In this document: positions 18,383-30,656 of the stretch, piece after piece | How the letters are laid out: every line of letters begins with the position of its first letter | Numbering within the stretch: the first letter of the stretch is position 1 | From: Muraenolepis orangiensis | Taxonomy: Eukaryota; Chordata; Actinopteri; Gadiformes; Muraenolepididae | Length of the DNA: 64,000 nt | Assembly (NCBI GenBank): GCA_027704905.1 | Contig: CM051002.1 | Location: 14,003,239-14,067,238 of the forward strand | Reading direction: 5' to 3' | Made by a program: the position numbers and the translations under genes | Notes under the pieces: generated by a model | What the model was told of the DNA's origin: nothing | The model's input: the letters and a program-made list of their open reading frames with translations, nothing else | Databases searched by the model: none

Positions 18383-18386
18383 TGTG
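18311..18386. repeat. (CGTG)n tetranucleotide array
   Basis: About 18 CGTG units with one A substitution (near 18340). CpG-rich and purine-pyrimidine alternating. Confidence 0.97.
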
Positions 18387-18705
18387 AGTTAACCTACAGT
18401 ATGAGTGTGTGACAGCATTGTTCCGTTCCTTTTAAACATGTTTTTAAATATTTTACATGTCGATGGTTGGTACATAATGTATGACTGGGTATATTAATTA
18501 TGAAATATAATTCAGACTATGATCGTTTATAATTTATTTGATTCATAATCTGGTACATTATTCATCTAAACTCTATTTTTGTCATTGTAATAGTTTTGTC
18601 TCAGAGGCATCCAGGCTCACATGGTTTTGAAGGGGCTCTAGGTAAAGAGCTATTATTTAAGTGTAATTAGTTAGAAAAGTCACAGCCAAACGACGGCTAT
18701 AACGA
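18387..18705. other. AT-rich unique sequence
   Basis: Nothing recognised. Confidence 0.4.
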
Positions 18706-19042
<337 letters not shown>

Positions 19043-19339
19043 GGACACCGATCATTTTTGACGAATCAAGGCCGTGATTGGTCTCTTCTGCTCTTTTCTA
19101 CTGTCTCACTCGCTTTACAACTGAGCTTCATTTTGGACACACAAATTGTGGTTACCACAGGTGTTACACCTTTTCCGTGTTGATTCAGGACTTAACCTTT
19201 CACATCGAGTACTCTTCACATTATCACTCAGATTGTGTGTGCTTCCGATGATAAGAGGTTCCTCACATATAACCAAGCACACTTACAGATTTGGAACAAA
19301 ACAAGCAAATGAAGAGCTCCAATCCAAAAAACAACCGTT
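19043..19339. other. unique sequence
   Basis: Nothing recognised. Confidence 0.4.
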
Positions 19340-19430
19340 GACTCAAGCAGTAATATTAACTCAAGCTGTAATATTAACTCAAGCAGTAATATTAACTCAA
19401 GCAGTAATATTGACTCAAGCAGTAATATTG
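19340..19430. repeat. 18-bp minisatellite, 5 copies
   Basis: Five tandem copies of (A/G)ACTCAAGCAGTAATATT with single-base changes (CTGT for CAGT in copy 2; G for A at the first base in copies 1 and 5). The 18-base period keeps one frame open, which explains the local 95-codon frame. Confidence 0.97.
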
Positions 19431-19613
19431 TGAGAGACCGGAAGTGTTGTTGATGCAGACAGATATCCAGTGTTCTCTTTGCTGCTTTAATATTGATTAC
19501 AGTACTCGGAACACAACTCAGCACAACTCGCACTTTTCTGCATGTGCCTTCATTCATTCAGGGTTTCAGAAATAGATGTGGTTTTTTTACACACAGACCT
19601 GACAGACATGCAG

Positions 19614-19833
<220 letters not shown>

Positions 19834-20946
19834 CCAAACAGGCAGACTATACACTATGACAGACTGAATAGTATTCAAAAAATGACTGATTTAATAAGTA
19901 GCAGGAAATACAGATTCAAAAGCAAGAAAAATAAATACAAACAAAAATATATTTGAGCTTAGAGCTAATGATTTGTTTATCATGTGAACAAAGTCCTGAT
20001 TGAGGAACACGATTTAATTAACACCCCTGACAAACACTCAGGAGGCCCTTCACTATTGAAGCTTATGGATTAGTTTCCATTTCACTGAAACAACTGCTAT
20101 TTACTTGCAAGCCACCAAGGATTGCTTCAAGTTATTTTCATTAAACAAATGATGCAAAACTCCAAAAGAAGAATTAAGAATGAAGTTTAATGAACTTTAC
20201 CGAGTCAAAGGGTTTACTTTTCAATGCCATCTACACTTTATTCAATCGAGATACAAATAGACAAGAGAATCTGATGTCATTTCAAACTGAAAGTTGCCCA
20301 AAGATATATCGTCCCTGGCGTACCGGGTTTCCACTGGGGTCTATGTGTTGTCATCGGTTTTTTCTCCTTTGCTGAGGGATTTTCATCTTTCCTCCGTCGT
20401 CGACAGCCAGTTGGGCGATGGCTTAAAGCAGGCGATGCTCTTGATGTGCTTACTCTTCTCCATGTGGGAAAAAAAGAGCAATGACAATAAACTTATTCCC
20501 ACCCCCCTGTGTCCAAGCAAATTAAAGTGAAGAAAACATCTGACTTCCTTTAAATAATTGATAATTTACTTTGCAGCGATGTCCCTTATGGCACTCTAGC
20601 TGCCAGCCGTGGAGGCACACACACACACACAGACACTGCTTGAGCTGGCAGATGTTTGGACACATGGCCACACTGAGCTGTGCAGAATGATCCGCCGGAG
20701 CCAGGAACATGTCTTGTCAGAGTAATGACAGTAACGGCATGATGTTTAACACTATCTGTGTTTCGTACCATCTTTGTTTGGTAGAGTGCATCCATCCATG
20801 GCAAGTTTAATATCGAAATAGGGAAAAAGATGGCTTGGGGAAAAAGTTTCTACCTTAGAGGTAAAAGTGAGCGTTGGATTTCTGCACTACATGTAGAAAT
20901 GATATTGTATTATTCAATATTGTACATTTATGGAGTACATTTATTG
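19834..20946. other. unique sequence
   Basis: A short CA patch (20617-20631). Open frames are at most 78 codons and unrecognised. Confidence 0.4.
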
Positions 20947-20990
20947 TATGCATGCATGTATGTATGTATGTATGTATGTATGTATGTATG

Positions 20991-21021
<31 letters not shown>

Positions 21022-21187
21022 TAACATGTGTGTATTGGCATATATGTATGTTTTAGCATGTATCTAGTATGTATGTATCTATTATTATGTATATATGTAT
21101 GTATCAAATAATGTGTGTATTAGCATGTATGTATGTATGTATGTAATACCATGTGTGTATTAGCATGTATTTATGTATGTATAAGCA

Positions 21188-21218
<31 letters not shown>

Positions 21219-21356
21219 ATGTATTAGCAGGTATGTATTAGCATGTATGTATGTATAAATGTGTGTATGTGTATGTATGTATTTAGTAGCATGTGTGTAT
21301 GAGTGTGTATGTATGTATGTATGTATGTATTAGCATGTATGTATGTATGTATGTAA
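20947..21356. repeat. (GTAT)n array and TAGCATGTATGT minisatellite
   Basis: Pure TGTA units to about 21020, then a looser field in which TATTAGCATGTATGTATGTA-like blocks recur about every 30-50 bases to 21356. It looks like an expanding tetranucleotide that captured a TAGCATG/AATAACATG spacer. Confidence 0.9.
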
Positions 21357-21710
21357 TCAAAAAGTAATCAAAAGATATTATGGTTCATGAAACCAAGTAC
21401 TACTTTCAGCACATTAAATATGCCTTATCTTAGCTCTTTTAAAAAGACAGCAACAACACCCAGAATGTCCCTGAGATTATTTGGGTTTTCCATACGCAAT
21501 GTATATTTAGTATATGGTGAACTCAAATATCAATCCACATCGAACTTTCGAACAAAGTCAGTCGCTTTTGTGAACACGCCCAAGTTCTCTGGTACTCAGT
21601 GTTCTTGATGTGTTAATCACATAGCAGTATCCCTGGGAGCTCCGGAACGTTCCACTGGCCCAAAATACAAAACATAACATTACACATGAGTGTATACTAT
21701 GTGATAGTAT
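21357..21710. other. unique sequence
   Basis: Nothing recognised. Confidence 0.4.
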
Positions 21711-21737
21711 ACACACACAAACACACACACGCACGCA

Positions 21738-21783
<46 letters not shown>

Positions 21784-21877
21784 CAGGCGTACACACACAC
21801 ACATGCAGGCGTGCACACACACAAACACACGCAACAGCACGCACACACGCAAATCCATGCACAAACAAGCATTCACG

Positions 21878-21915
<38 letters not shown>
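21711..21915. repeat. compound (CA)n array
   Basis: CA repeats mixed with CACG and ATGCAGGCGT-containing spacers. Confidence 0.93.
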
Positions 21916-21917
<2 letters not shown>

Positions 21918-23784
21918 AATGCATACATAAGCAATTAAAAAACAATTAAAACAATTTCCCCAGGGCGTACAAAGCACACACTTTAAACTTGATTCCATTA
22001 ACAGGATAGGTTTCGTGAAAATATGTAAATGTAGGCAAAACAAAGAGAGATAATGAGAAGCATTGAGATGATCTGTAACTGAGGGGGATAGAACGCACAC
22101 CCACAGACCTGAAGACTGCTTTGTAAAGGTAGTATAGTGCATTCTGAAGTGTCTCCCCTGCAGACCAGTTAGGAAAAGGGAGATATGCAAACTGGACAAT
22201 GCCAAGTGTCCTCTCGTCCTTGCAGCATAAAACAAGATTAAAAAAGGAACAAATCCATGCTAAGTACATGCCGAGTCCTCCACCTCGAGATAGTTATTTT
22301 GTGTCACAGGCTACAACATTGATGTTCCTGTAATCAAACGCGTCTGAATGATCTGACATTTGGTGTTCTGACGACCTTGGAAAAAACCCTCTTTCAATCC
22401 ATTTTTCAATCCTTTAGTCTGCTCACAACACTTCTCCACAAACCCTCTCTTTACTCATCAGGAACTGACTCCAACTGCATGGCAGAAGCCCGCAGCACTG
22501 CTTTTAAAGCACACATCATTTATTGATCCCGTAGACCACTAAAACATACGTACCAGTTGTAATTGTGGTGGAGAGGAAAGTAACCGAAAACAACCTGAAA
22601 ACCAAATAAATACCAAATGACATTTAGTATCCCGGGTTATTATCGGTAGTTATTGGCACATTTTAAATACATAAATTAATCATTCACACTGTGTCAATCT
22701 CCCATTCTGAACGGACATGTTGACACTAGGGTGTCAACATGTATTCATCAGTATCGGGAAATATCTGCCTTGTTGACAGCCACCGGCCTGTCGGCAAATA
22801 AGACGGCATTCACCGATGGCAGTGGCCGATGTTTATCTGTTGTGTTGCATACCTTTTTCACTGGCTAAAAAGGCTTTTGAAACAGATATTTTCACAAAAA
22901 GAATCATTGTCATGTGACAGAAGGTTGTATTAAAGGTTGTCTCATATGTATTTGTATGATTGCATGTGTGCTCATTCAAAGATAGTGTGATGAAGGGCTG
23001 AAAGACTTTAAAATATAAAAATATAAGCATTTTTAAACATGGTATCGACCCTGAATTTGACAATCGGTGGATTTCTAGCTTCAGCTCAAACTCGAACTTC
23101 AACTTAACTTAAAACTAAAAAGTGCCAGTCCTCCACTGACACTTCAGAACTGAGAGCGAAGCCTGGATGACTCCACAAGTTTCCACCAGCCGTCTCTCAG
23201 CGTCATGTCGGTCCAACACGTCAGTGGTCGGAAGAGTACTGACATAAAAAGTACTGACACTACTAAAGAGACTTTTGGAAAAGTTCAATGGGATCTTCAA
23301 ATTTTCAAGATGCATACATAGGCCTAAAGAAATTTCTGGTTAAACTCAGAACATACTTATATTTACCTGATCCGAAAAAGTGAAACTTTGGGTCCATTTT
23401 GTTCTGGTCGTAAACCACGGGGCAATTTAGAAATATAATGAAAGGGAAATGCAAGTTTGTCTGCCTCCACTAGTCATAAAGTTGATCTGGGTTGTCTCGT
23501 CATCGCTGTTGGGACTTTTTGTTGGATGGTCACGGGTGTATGGGTGTTGGCCAAGATTCAGACCCGTTTGGACCTGCAGAGCTAACAACTGTGGAGGATA
23601 GTCTGTCCAGTTTCTCGGAGATATAATCAGTATATCATTTTCTCTTGTCGGCAATGAATTCCTTTGACTCTGGTCACTTGTAAGTGTTTCCATGCATCCA
23701 GGCATCGCTATGAGCCCAGTGGCTGAAAAATAGTGTCTGTCTAAACTGTGTCTTATATCATCCAATACCACAGTGACATTTACT
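21916..23784. other. unique sequence with one hairpin
   Basis: A perfect inverted repeat ACATGTTGACAC/GTGTCAACATGT with a 4-base loop lies at 22715-22742. Open frames up to 120 codons show no known domain. Confidence 0.45.
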
Positions 23785-23960
23785 CTATTAGATTAGATTT
23801 GATTCTAATTTATTGTCAGTGTACAGCACAAGTACAGTACAGCGAAAATCATTTGGCATCTAACCAGAGTGCAAATGTTGCAGTAAAGTGCATGGTAATA
23901 TATAATGTACAGTTATTGAATAATATGTAAAAACAGTCTACTAAAAAAACTACTACTATA
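23785..23960 (-). mobile_element. LINE 3' end (Rex1/L2-like), minus strand
   Basis: The reverse complement matches the 3' UTR and tail of the LINE end at 61898-62198: TTAGTAGACTG, ATATATTACCATGCACTTTA, CTGCAACATTTGCACT, GGTTAGATGC, CTGTACTTGTGCTGT and a terminal (AATCT)n stretch (here 23785-23800). Only the 3' UTR is present; no coding part is seen. The clade is inferred from the coding end of the sister copy. Confidence 0.8.
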
Positions 23961-24906
23961 AACAGGTATAACATAACTTAAAGAGTTGGTATGAGATATA
24001 TACAGAATTATAGGTGTATATATATATATATATACGGTAAGTATACAAGTATAAACATGTAGTGAGCAGGGGTATGGCCTCTCTGGTTATGATTCATACA
24101 TACTGTCGGTCCAGAGGTTTGACCGAGTAGAGCTGTATGTGTCGAAGGACGGAAGGAGGTAGATAGGTAGATAGACCTTATATGCAACTATTTTTGGTTG
24201 TATATATATAACAATCGGTTGATTTTAATGCAACGTTGGGCAAAGGTGGAGGCAGTGGCGTGTGTCCATGCTAGTTTAGTCAACACTGTACCTTGCAAAA
24301 GTGGCGCAAAGAATGTAGACTTGACAAAACAAATGTATTTAGATTCAGTAAGGGTGGCGCTCCGTGTAGACACGCGTGGGGGGTATATCTGATATTAAGG
24401 TTTTCATTTTTGATTGTGATGTCTTCAAGTGGCTTTGCACAGTGAGACTTGAGTTGTTCTGATTATTGTGGGCTTAACACAATAAGTGCAATAATGCCCG
24501 AATCATTGGGAACTTTTGCAAGAAAAAAAACATATACAATTGAAATAACACTTGTCACTCAGTTAATTTAGTCACAGTGTGCAATTACTGAACATTTGAA
24601 TTTGAAATCGAAGAAATTGCCAAAAAAAAATTCTCCAGATTGTAACACCCTGGTCCTGTTGAATAGTTTCTGGCTGTTTATCTGCATACTCATACTTGCA
24701 AGTTCAACACACATTGCACCTGGAATAGTGGATCAGTGATACTAGTGGAGTCAAAGAAGGCCACGCTGTGAACTCATATATGCATCCCTATAAATATTTA
24801 TGCTACGGTTCCAAAATCCCAATCAAGAAGTATGCTATTGATGAAAATGGTGCTTGTTGATTGTAATCAGGTTTAGGTTACGGAGATTTGTCATCCTTCC
24901 AGTGCC

Positions 24907-24909
<3 letters not shown>
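23961..24909. other. AT-rich unique sequence
   Basis: A short TA run at about 24016-24034 and a (GTAGATAG) patch near 24158-24173. No gene recognised. Confidence 0.4.

Positions 24910-24937
<28 letters not shown>
24910..24937. repeat. poly-C tract
   Basis: 28 uninterrupted C residues. Confidence 0.96.
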
Positions 24938-24939
<2 letters not shown>

Positions 24940-25107
24940 CAAATAGTATTCCTACCACCATATTTATTTGTTTTTCAAAACACGGCTTGGCAGACAACCT
25001 GTTTTCATCCCCTCTAGATGAATAATTGTTTGATAATTTATGCCTGGGATCATTCTCTGAGCTTGTTGTCTCTGTAATGGCATCTGCCCAGAACAGGCTT
25101 TGTTTTG

Positions 25108-25162
25108 TGTGTCCGTGTGTGCGTGTGTGTACGTGTGTGTGTGTGTGTGTGTGTGCGTGTGT
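25108..25162. repeat. imperfect (TG)n array
   Basis: A short TG array with CGTG and TACG interruptions. Confidence 0.85.
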
Positions 25163-25239
25163 AAGTGATTGTTGTTGGGATGCAGAGAAAAGGCAAGTCA
25201 CAGGCCTGAGACATGACACCATCCTTCATCTGGACGGCA

Positions 25240-25480
25240 GGAGTCTGCCGCATGGCTCAGATAGCTGCGGTGTGAGGGAGTGCGACCGCCGTGCGACTCA
25301 CCGTTGCTTCGCCGGCACGCGGGCGGGAGGGCCCGTCACGCTCCGCCCGATCTGTGGATGCGCGAGCTTCCATGGATGTACGTATGCGAGCGTCGGCGGG
25401 GTTTTACGGCAGAGCCAGGCGGGCGACGCTTAGCCCGGCTTGTAGCCGCCCGATTTGCGACGCCACGTTGACACACTGAA
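25240..25480. promoter_or_regulatory. small CpG-rich island
   Basis: CpG dinucleotides are packed here (for example GCCGGCACGCGGGCGGGAGG near 25312-25331) in otherwise AT-rich DNA. It could be a CpG island promoter, part of a GC-rich transposon, or an enhancer. Frames over it have no known domain. Confidence 0.3.
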
Positions 25481-27104
25481 CGGCAGACGGAGGATGAAAA
25501 TCAGTTTGTAGCAGTTATTGTTTATTAGACTCATCTAAATTGTATAGTGCAAGTACACATACACAGCCAACATAATGCGCTTTGCGTGTTATATTATTTA
25601 GTAGTATTGTATTATTCACAACTACTAAAACTAATTAAAAAAACAGCAATGAATAGATTGCGTTCTCTGTCTAATGATGGGATATGGTATAACTAGGTCA
25701 ACTGTTGAGTTTGATCATACACAACACTGTGTTGGTGTATGATCACATTTCTCCTTGATAATGTATGAAGATGAGAGATGATATCAGCCACTTCTCCAAA
25801 AAAAGTCTTTCAATTAGTGATGTGTCAAAGCACCGCCGCGAATCCAGCTACAAGCTATATCTACGGCTGCGGTCCAATAGTCAGTATAGCTTAGGAGGAT
25901 TCCTAACCGAGTGAAATGACCCGGAAGTAGCTCAGTGGCAGTCATGCTAAGAGCTGGTGGATCTCTGTAGATACTCCTCAAGCACTACACTCTGCCATCT
26001 ATCCATCCTGAGACATTTTTCTATATTTGGTTTGTTTCAGACAGACGGAACACGCACACAATTATATTGATGTTTGATGATGAATTTAACATTCAATATT
26101 CCTTCCTTTTTTGCTTCCTAATCGCAATAGCTCATTGAGACGTGATTTATTTTAGATTGGTCTTGTTTACACATTGGAAAATGTGTAAAAAAAAAAAAAG
26201 CCTTCATTAACCTTTTTTAATTAGGTGTATATAGTTAGGCGCTTATATTTAGTTAAGCCTATATAGTAATAGAAACGAACAAATAACAAGGAATCAAGCA
26301 GTTGAGAACTGCATGGCATGACTATACGTCTCAAGACACAAGACAAGGTTATTGTATTTTATCCTGCAAATGGTTTTTCCCACAGTTGGGGTGGATTCGA
26401 CAGTGTGGCAATGTCCAAGATACAGGATTCCATGACTGAAGTATTGCCTAGCCAGAGGCACGTTTATATGGTCTAATAATTGCATAGTATTATTGTTATT
26501 TTTATTGTGATTTAAATAGTTGTCTTTTAAGAAAACAACATGAATGCATTTTTGAGGATAGGACTTATATATGCCTATATATACTGTAAGTCTAATATAT
26601 GCTTTAACGTACTTTTTTTTTCGTATAACCTGCCAAACTTAAATAGGCCTACAAGATTATTTTCCTCCTGTAAAAGGATCATATTCTGCAATGCAAAAGC
26701 AATGTCACGAAAACATCGACTTCTGACTGAGTAGCATGATGACAGTGTATTATATGATACACCATTAAATGACATAGTATTCTTCATAGAGGTCACAGAT
26801 GACAACCCGAGGGAGTCCCGAGGCATTCAGTACGCAGGTGGACACGTGGGTCAGGGTTAGCAGTGCGTTCTGCGTTCATAGCACAAAGCCAGGAGTGCGT
26901 GGCACTCATTCCCCAGGTGGACACATTCCGCTGGAATGTGTCCAAGTGATCATAGCGGGATCATGGAATCTTTATCATCTGAAAGAGACTCTGTACATAG
27001 TCTCACGAAAGCCAGAGATGACATACAGCCCACAGATAGGAAGCATTCAGGCAGCATTTCAGGGTGCGACTCAGAGATCAAACTAATTCGGACTTGACAT
27101 GCAC
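25481..27104. other. unique sequence with one hairpin
   Basis: TGGACACATTCC/GGAATGTGTCCA, a perfect 12-bp inverted repeat with a 3-base loop, lies at 26918-26944. No gene recognised. Confidence 0.45.
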
Positions 27105-27320
27105 CACATTCACAACATTGTCCTTTTATTGTATATATATTTTTATATATACAATATATAAATACAATATATATATATATATATATACTGTATATATTAT
27201 ATTTTTATGGTATTGTTTTGGAGATGTACACTGCGGAAGGGAATGGGGAGTAAGCATTCCAATGTACCTGTTGCAATTGGCTAATAAAAAATATCTTGTG
27301 TCTCTTGTATCTTGTATATA
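27105..27320 (+). mobile_element. LINE 3' end, copy A
   Basis: Shares GAATGGGGAGTAAGCATTCC, AATGTAC, TGTTGCAA and a (TATCTTG)n-like tail with the ends at 28200, 28763 (minus) and 52228. The 5' part (ATTGTCCTTTTATTGTATAT) also matches the minus-strand copy. The inner segment has become a (TA)n stretch (27166-27200). Confidence 0.8.
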
Positions 27321-27833
27321 TGAACCGCTAGCCACTGGATAGTACATATTATAGGAAAATGGAATCTGTCTGTCGGACACTATTCCCAATATTTGGACCC
27401 TGAGGTCATCATCATCATGTCCATTCACGAGTAAAGACGACAATAATTGGTAGAGCAGTGGACTTTCACCACATACAGGTCAGGCCCGGCACGACCCCCC
27501 GCCACGAGGGGTCTTAAGGGGACTTAGCGGTGGTATATTTTGCCCATTAAAGCTTAAAGTATCTATGGAGAAAAAGCAAAAACAACATAACTACTGTATC
27601 GCCGTGAATGCCCCTATATTGCAATACTTACAGTAAAAAACGCACAGAGGGATGGACGTCGTAACTCTAAATATAAACATACATTTAGGTACTGGTATTT
27701 GCCCAACTATAGGCCTACAGTTATGTTTCTGTGAGAGTAACAGGATATCTATGAGACAACTGATTCATATTCAGTTTACTGTTGTTGAAATGCTTCAGTA
27801 CTGTTACTTAAAGGAAGACTGATATGACCTGTA
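27321..27833. other. unique sequence with a shared 35-bp motif
   Basis: 27603-27641 matches, in reverse orientation, sequence at 39965-40012 (see findings). No gene recognised. Confidence 0.45.
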
Positions 27834-28312
27834 ACTGGATTATGGACTATAACTGGATTATGGACCTCCTGACGGGCAGGCCTCAAGTGGTGAAGATTGG
27901 AAACAACATCTCATCTACTCTGGTCCTCAACACCGGAGCACCCCAGGTATGCTGCCTCTGTCTCCGGCTGTACCCGCTGCACACACACATGACTATACTG
28001 CCACACACAGCAAGAATCTGATTATCAAATTAGCAGACAACACCACAGTCATGGACCTGATGAACGACAAAATGGAGTACAGAGATAAGTTAGTCCGGCT
28101 GACGCGATGGTGCAAGGACAACAGCCTTGCACTGGATGTCCACCAGCTGCTTCCGTTGACACTGTGTGGTAAGGCAACACCACTGCACAGGACAAGAAAG
28201 CCATTCAATTGTAGGGAATTCATACTGCGAGGGAGGGAATGGGGAGAATGCATTCCATTGCACTTGTTACATATGCCAATACAAATCTTGAATCTTGAAT
28301 CTTGAACCTTGA
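27834..28312 (+). mobile_element. LINE reverse-transcriptase remnant with 3' end, copy B
   Basis: Translation gives a recognisable late reverse-transcriptase region of a fish LINE (L2/Rex1-like): a WIMDLLTGRPQ-like motif, then a GAPQ segment where GVPQG is usual, then a frame change near 27950 and the segment containing LADNTTV (28030-28050) where active enzymes have FADDTTV. The second catalytic aspartate is thus Asn. RWCKDNSLALDV follows (to about 28140); then coding sequence stops and the 3' UTR begins, with GGGAATGGGGAGAATGCATTCC and a (ATCTTGA)n tail (28284-28312). Frameshift, catalytic change and deletion make it a dead fragment. Confidence 0.88.
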
Positions 28313-28762
28313 TAGTGAGTAACAATGCAAATGTCCAAGGGTTCAGGGATCAAGTACAATGTGGGTTTAAGTGCAGTGCAGAACGTGGGAATGCTGTACA
28401 GAGATTGCTAGACCTGTTTTTGTGTATGTACTCATTTGTATGATTATTTGGATAATCCAATCATAATACACATGACCTGAGGAAAGTCTGTGTCTGTATT
28501 TGTAATCTTATACTCCCTTTTTAGGACTTTTTCACAAGCCGCAAACAAACTGTTGGCATCCTTTCTACACACCTCCCCGTGCTGATTAAAAAATATATTG
28601 AGTGCTCTGATTAATACATGCATTCTTTTATTTTCAAAACAATAGCCTTATGATGTTGTTATATAGCATTTCTGAGGCTATTGCATGGTTCAATCAATGT
28701 ATTTAATTTAATTAATTAATTTTTATTTTAATCACCCAACTCCCATGTTTTGTACACACCTA
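28313..28762. other. AT-rich unique sequence
   Basis: A (TTAA)n patch near 28702-28722. Nothing else recognised. Confidence 0.4.
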
Positions 28763-29096
28763 CAAGATACAGGATACAATATGTTTTATTGACCATTTGC
28801 AACAAGCACAATGGAATGCTTACTCCCCATTTCCTCCTGCAGTATGCATTTTAAAAACAATACTATAAAAATACTATATACAATAAAAATGAACATAAAA
28901 AGGACAATATAGTGACAGTTGATATTTACATGTTTTGAATTGTGAAAAAATACTTAAAAGCATTTAAAGTGCCAGTAGTGCAGCAGCATCATTAATACAG
29001 TGCAGTACAGCAAAGTATGACCGTGTGTCATGTTAATGACAATGTTATGATAGTGACAGCACTCCTAGCAGTTCACCTGGCTCAAGGCCGATCCAG
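28763..29096 (-). mobile_element. LINE 3' end, copy C (minus strand)
   Basis: The reverse complement ends in GGAGTAAGCATTCCATTGTG, TTGCAAATGG, TCAATAAAACATATTG and a TATCCTGTATCTTG tail, as in copies A, B and D. Farther 5' in the element the 3' UTR-like GCACTACTGGCACTTTAAAT (28966-28985 on the plus strand as its complement) can be seen. The far part is interrupted by the hAT-like element at 29097. Confidence 0.75.
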
Positions 29097-29722
29097 CAGT
29101 GACGTGCGGTCAGGGGTCATTTCGTGATGGCAGGGGAGGCAGAGCCATCATGAAATATAATAAAATAAATAATGATTAAAAACAAATAAATTTATATTTG
29201 TCCACTGATCTGTGATAGAAATGTAATTTTTGTATGATTCCAATCATTCCAATCATTTTTATAGTCAATATCGCTGAATTTGTGTATTTTCCTGTTCAAA
29301 TCCGGGGGAAAGACGCGAAGGGAGGCAGCGACGAGCTGAGCCTCCTTTGTGAGGGATTGCGCAATCCCTCACAAACTGGGTTGAGCGCATCCAATTGATC
29401 TCTCTGTATGTCACCAATGGAATGGCTGTACAAACTTTTATTATATGTCCTCACATTCCATAGTTTAGGTCATGTATTTCACGTATGTGTATAACATATT
29501 AGTCTTGCTGATCTGAAATAACGCCGCAGTGAAAAAGCAGGAAGGGAGGCAGCCAGTACCTCTGCCTCCCTGAAGGGGGCGTGTGTGAGCACACGGGCTT
29601 GTTCTGCTATAAATTAGTAATAAATAAAAAATAAGATAAGACAAGATACATTTCTAAATCTGACTTAGAAAGAGTCAGTGCCTCCCCAGCCACGAACCTC
29701 ACCGCACGTCACTGCGATCCAG
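29089..29722. mobile_element. non-autonomous hAT-like transposon, 618 bp, with exact 8-bp TSD
   Basis: The element proper is 29097-29714. It begins CAGTGACGTGCGGTC and ends with ACCGCACGTCACTG, a 14-base exact terminal inverted repeat that continues imperfectly for about 40 bases (GGGGAGGCA shared). CGATCCAG stands directly outside both ends (29089-29096 and 29715-29722), an 8-bp target duplication as expected for the hAT superfamily. Inside are a perfect 30-bp palindrome (29346-29375) and related GGGAGGCAG stretches. No transposase frame is present, so it would have needed an enzyme from elsewhere. Confidence 0.93.
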
Positions 29723-30656
29723 GAACAATGCCCAGATGGAGCCAGATGGGGCTATCCAGGTCTATGCTGTCGTATTACAAAGGAGGACAAATCACTGGTG
29801 CAAAGCTCCTGTTGGAAGTCTGGGAGCTGGAAGGCAAAGCTGGAATCTGACTCAATCGCGGAAGACCCATGAGCTGCTGTGAAGTCAGGCAAGAGACGAC
29901 TTGCTGCTTGTTTCTGCCCTATTTCTGCTTCCATTATCCAATACAAAATAATTCAAATACAGATACATAATAAGTCCAAATATCTACCATACAGGCAATA
30001 AGTTAAGTAAGCAGTAGAAAATAAAAAAATAATGTGCAGGTCTCATTGACCACTACATTATTATAATGAGGTAGAGCTAGCCGGAGTTTGGCAGGTTAAC
30101 AAATTTGACTTACTTAAAGCTAAGCCTTAATTTGAGTTTAGCCTTTTATTCCGAAATGCATGCCATTTAAAAAAATGTATACAATAGTACCAGTTGTATA
30201 ATCATACGCCAGCCGTATAATCTGAATAATGTCATCAACATAGGCTTTTTGTTTGTTTGTTTACATGTAGATCTGCTCCATGGTTGCTAACGTCGGTCAA
30301 TACTAATCCTGTTTCCCATTGTGAATTGCCCCGATAACGCTAACTTTAGTCAATGATTGAGCTATTACTTTGTAACTAACTATTGCTTCATTCATGTCTG
30401 CCATTTTGTGTGTGTCAACTACTGGAGAAAACCTCCCCTGAGACGGACACTCCAGACAAGACCGTCCGTTATGCAAACCCGTCTATTTGAATGGATAACA
30501 TATCTCAGTTTAGCATTGAAGTGGTTCTTTGGGGAACGAATGGCATTCAAATGATGGCAATCTTTTTTGCTGACGGTACAGCTGACAGATGATGGTACAA
30601 AAATAAAAATACTAAAATAAATGTATTTGTGTGACTATCCAAACTCTCTCCGTATC
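29723..30656. other. unique sequence; flank of the hAT-like insertion
   Basis: The first part may continue the LINE copy interrupted at 29096, but I cannot recognise LINE coding sequence in it. No gene seen. Confidence 0.4.

Noticed and set aside
25918..25990. tRNA-like GTAGCTCAGTGGCAGT
   Set aside because: Resembles an A-box only; no B-box or cloverleaf follows.
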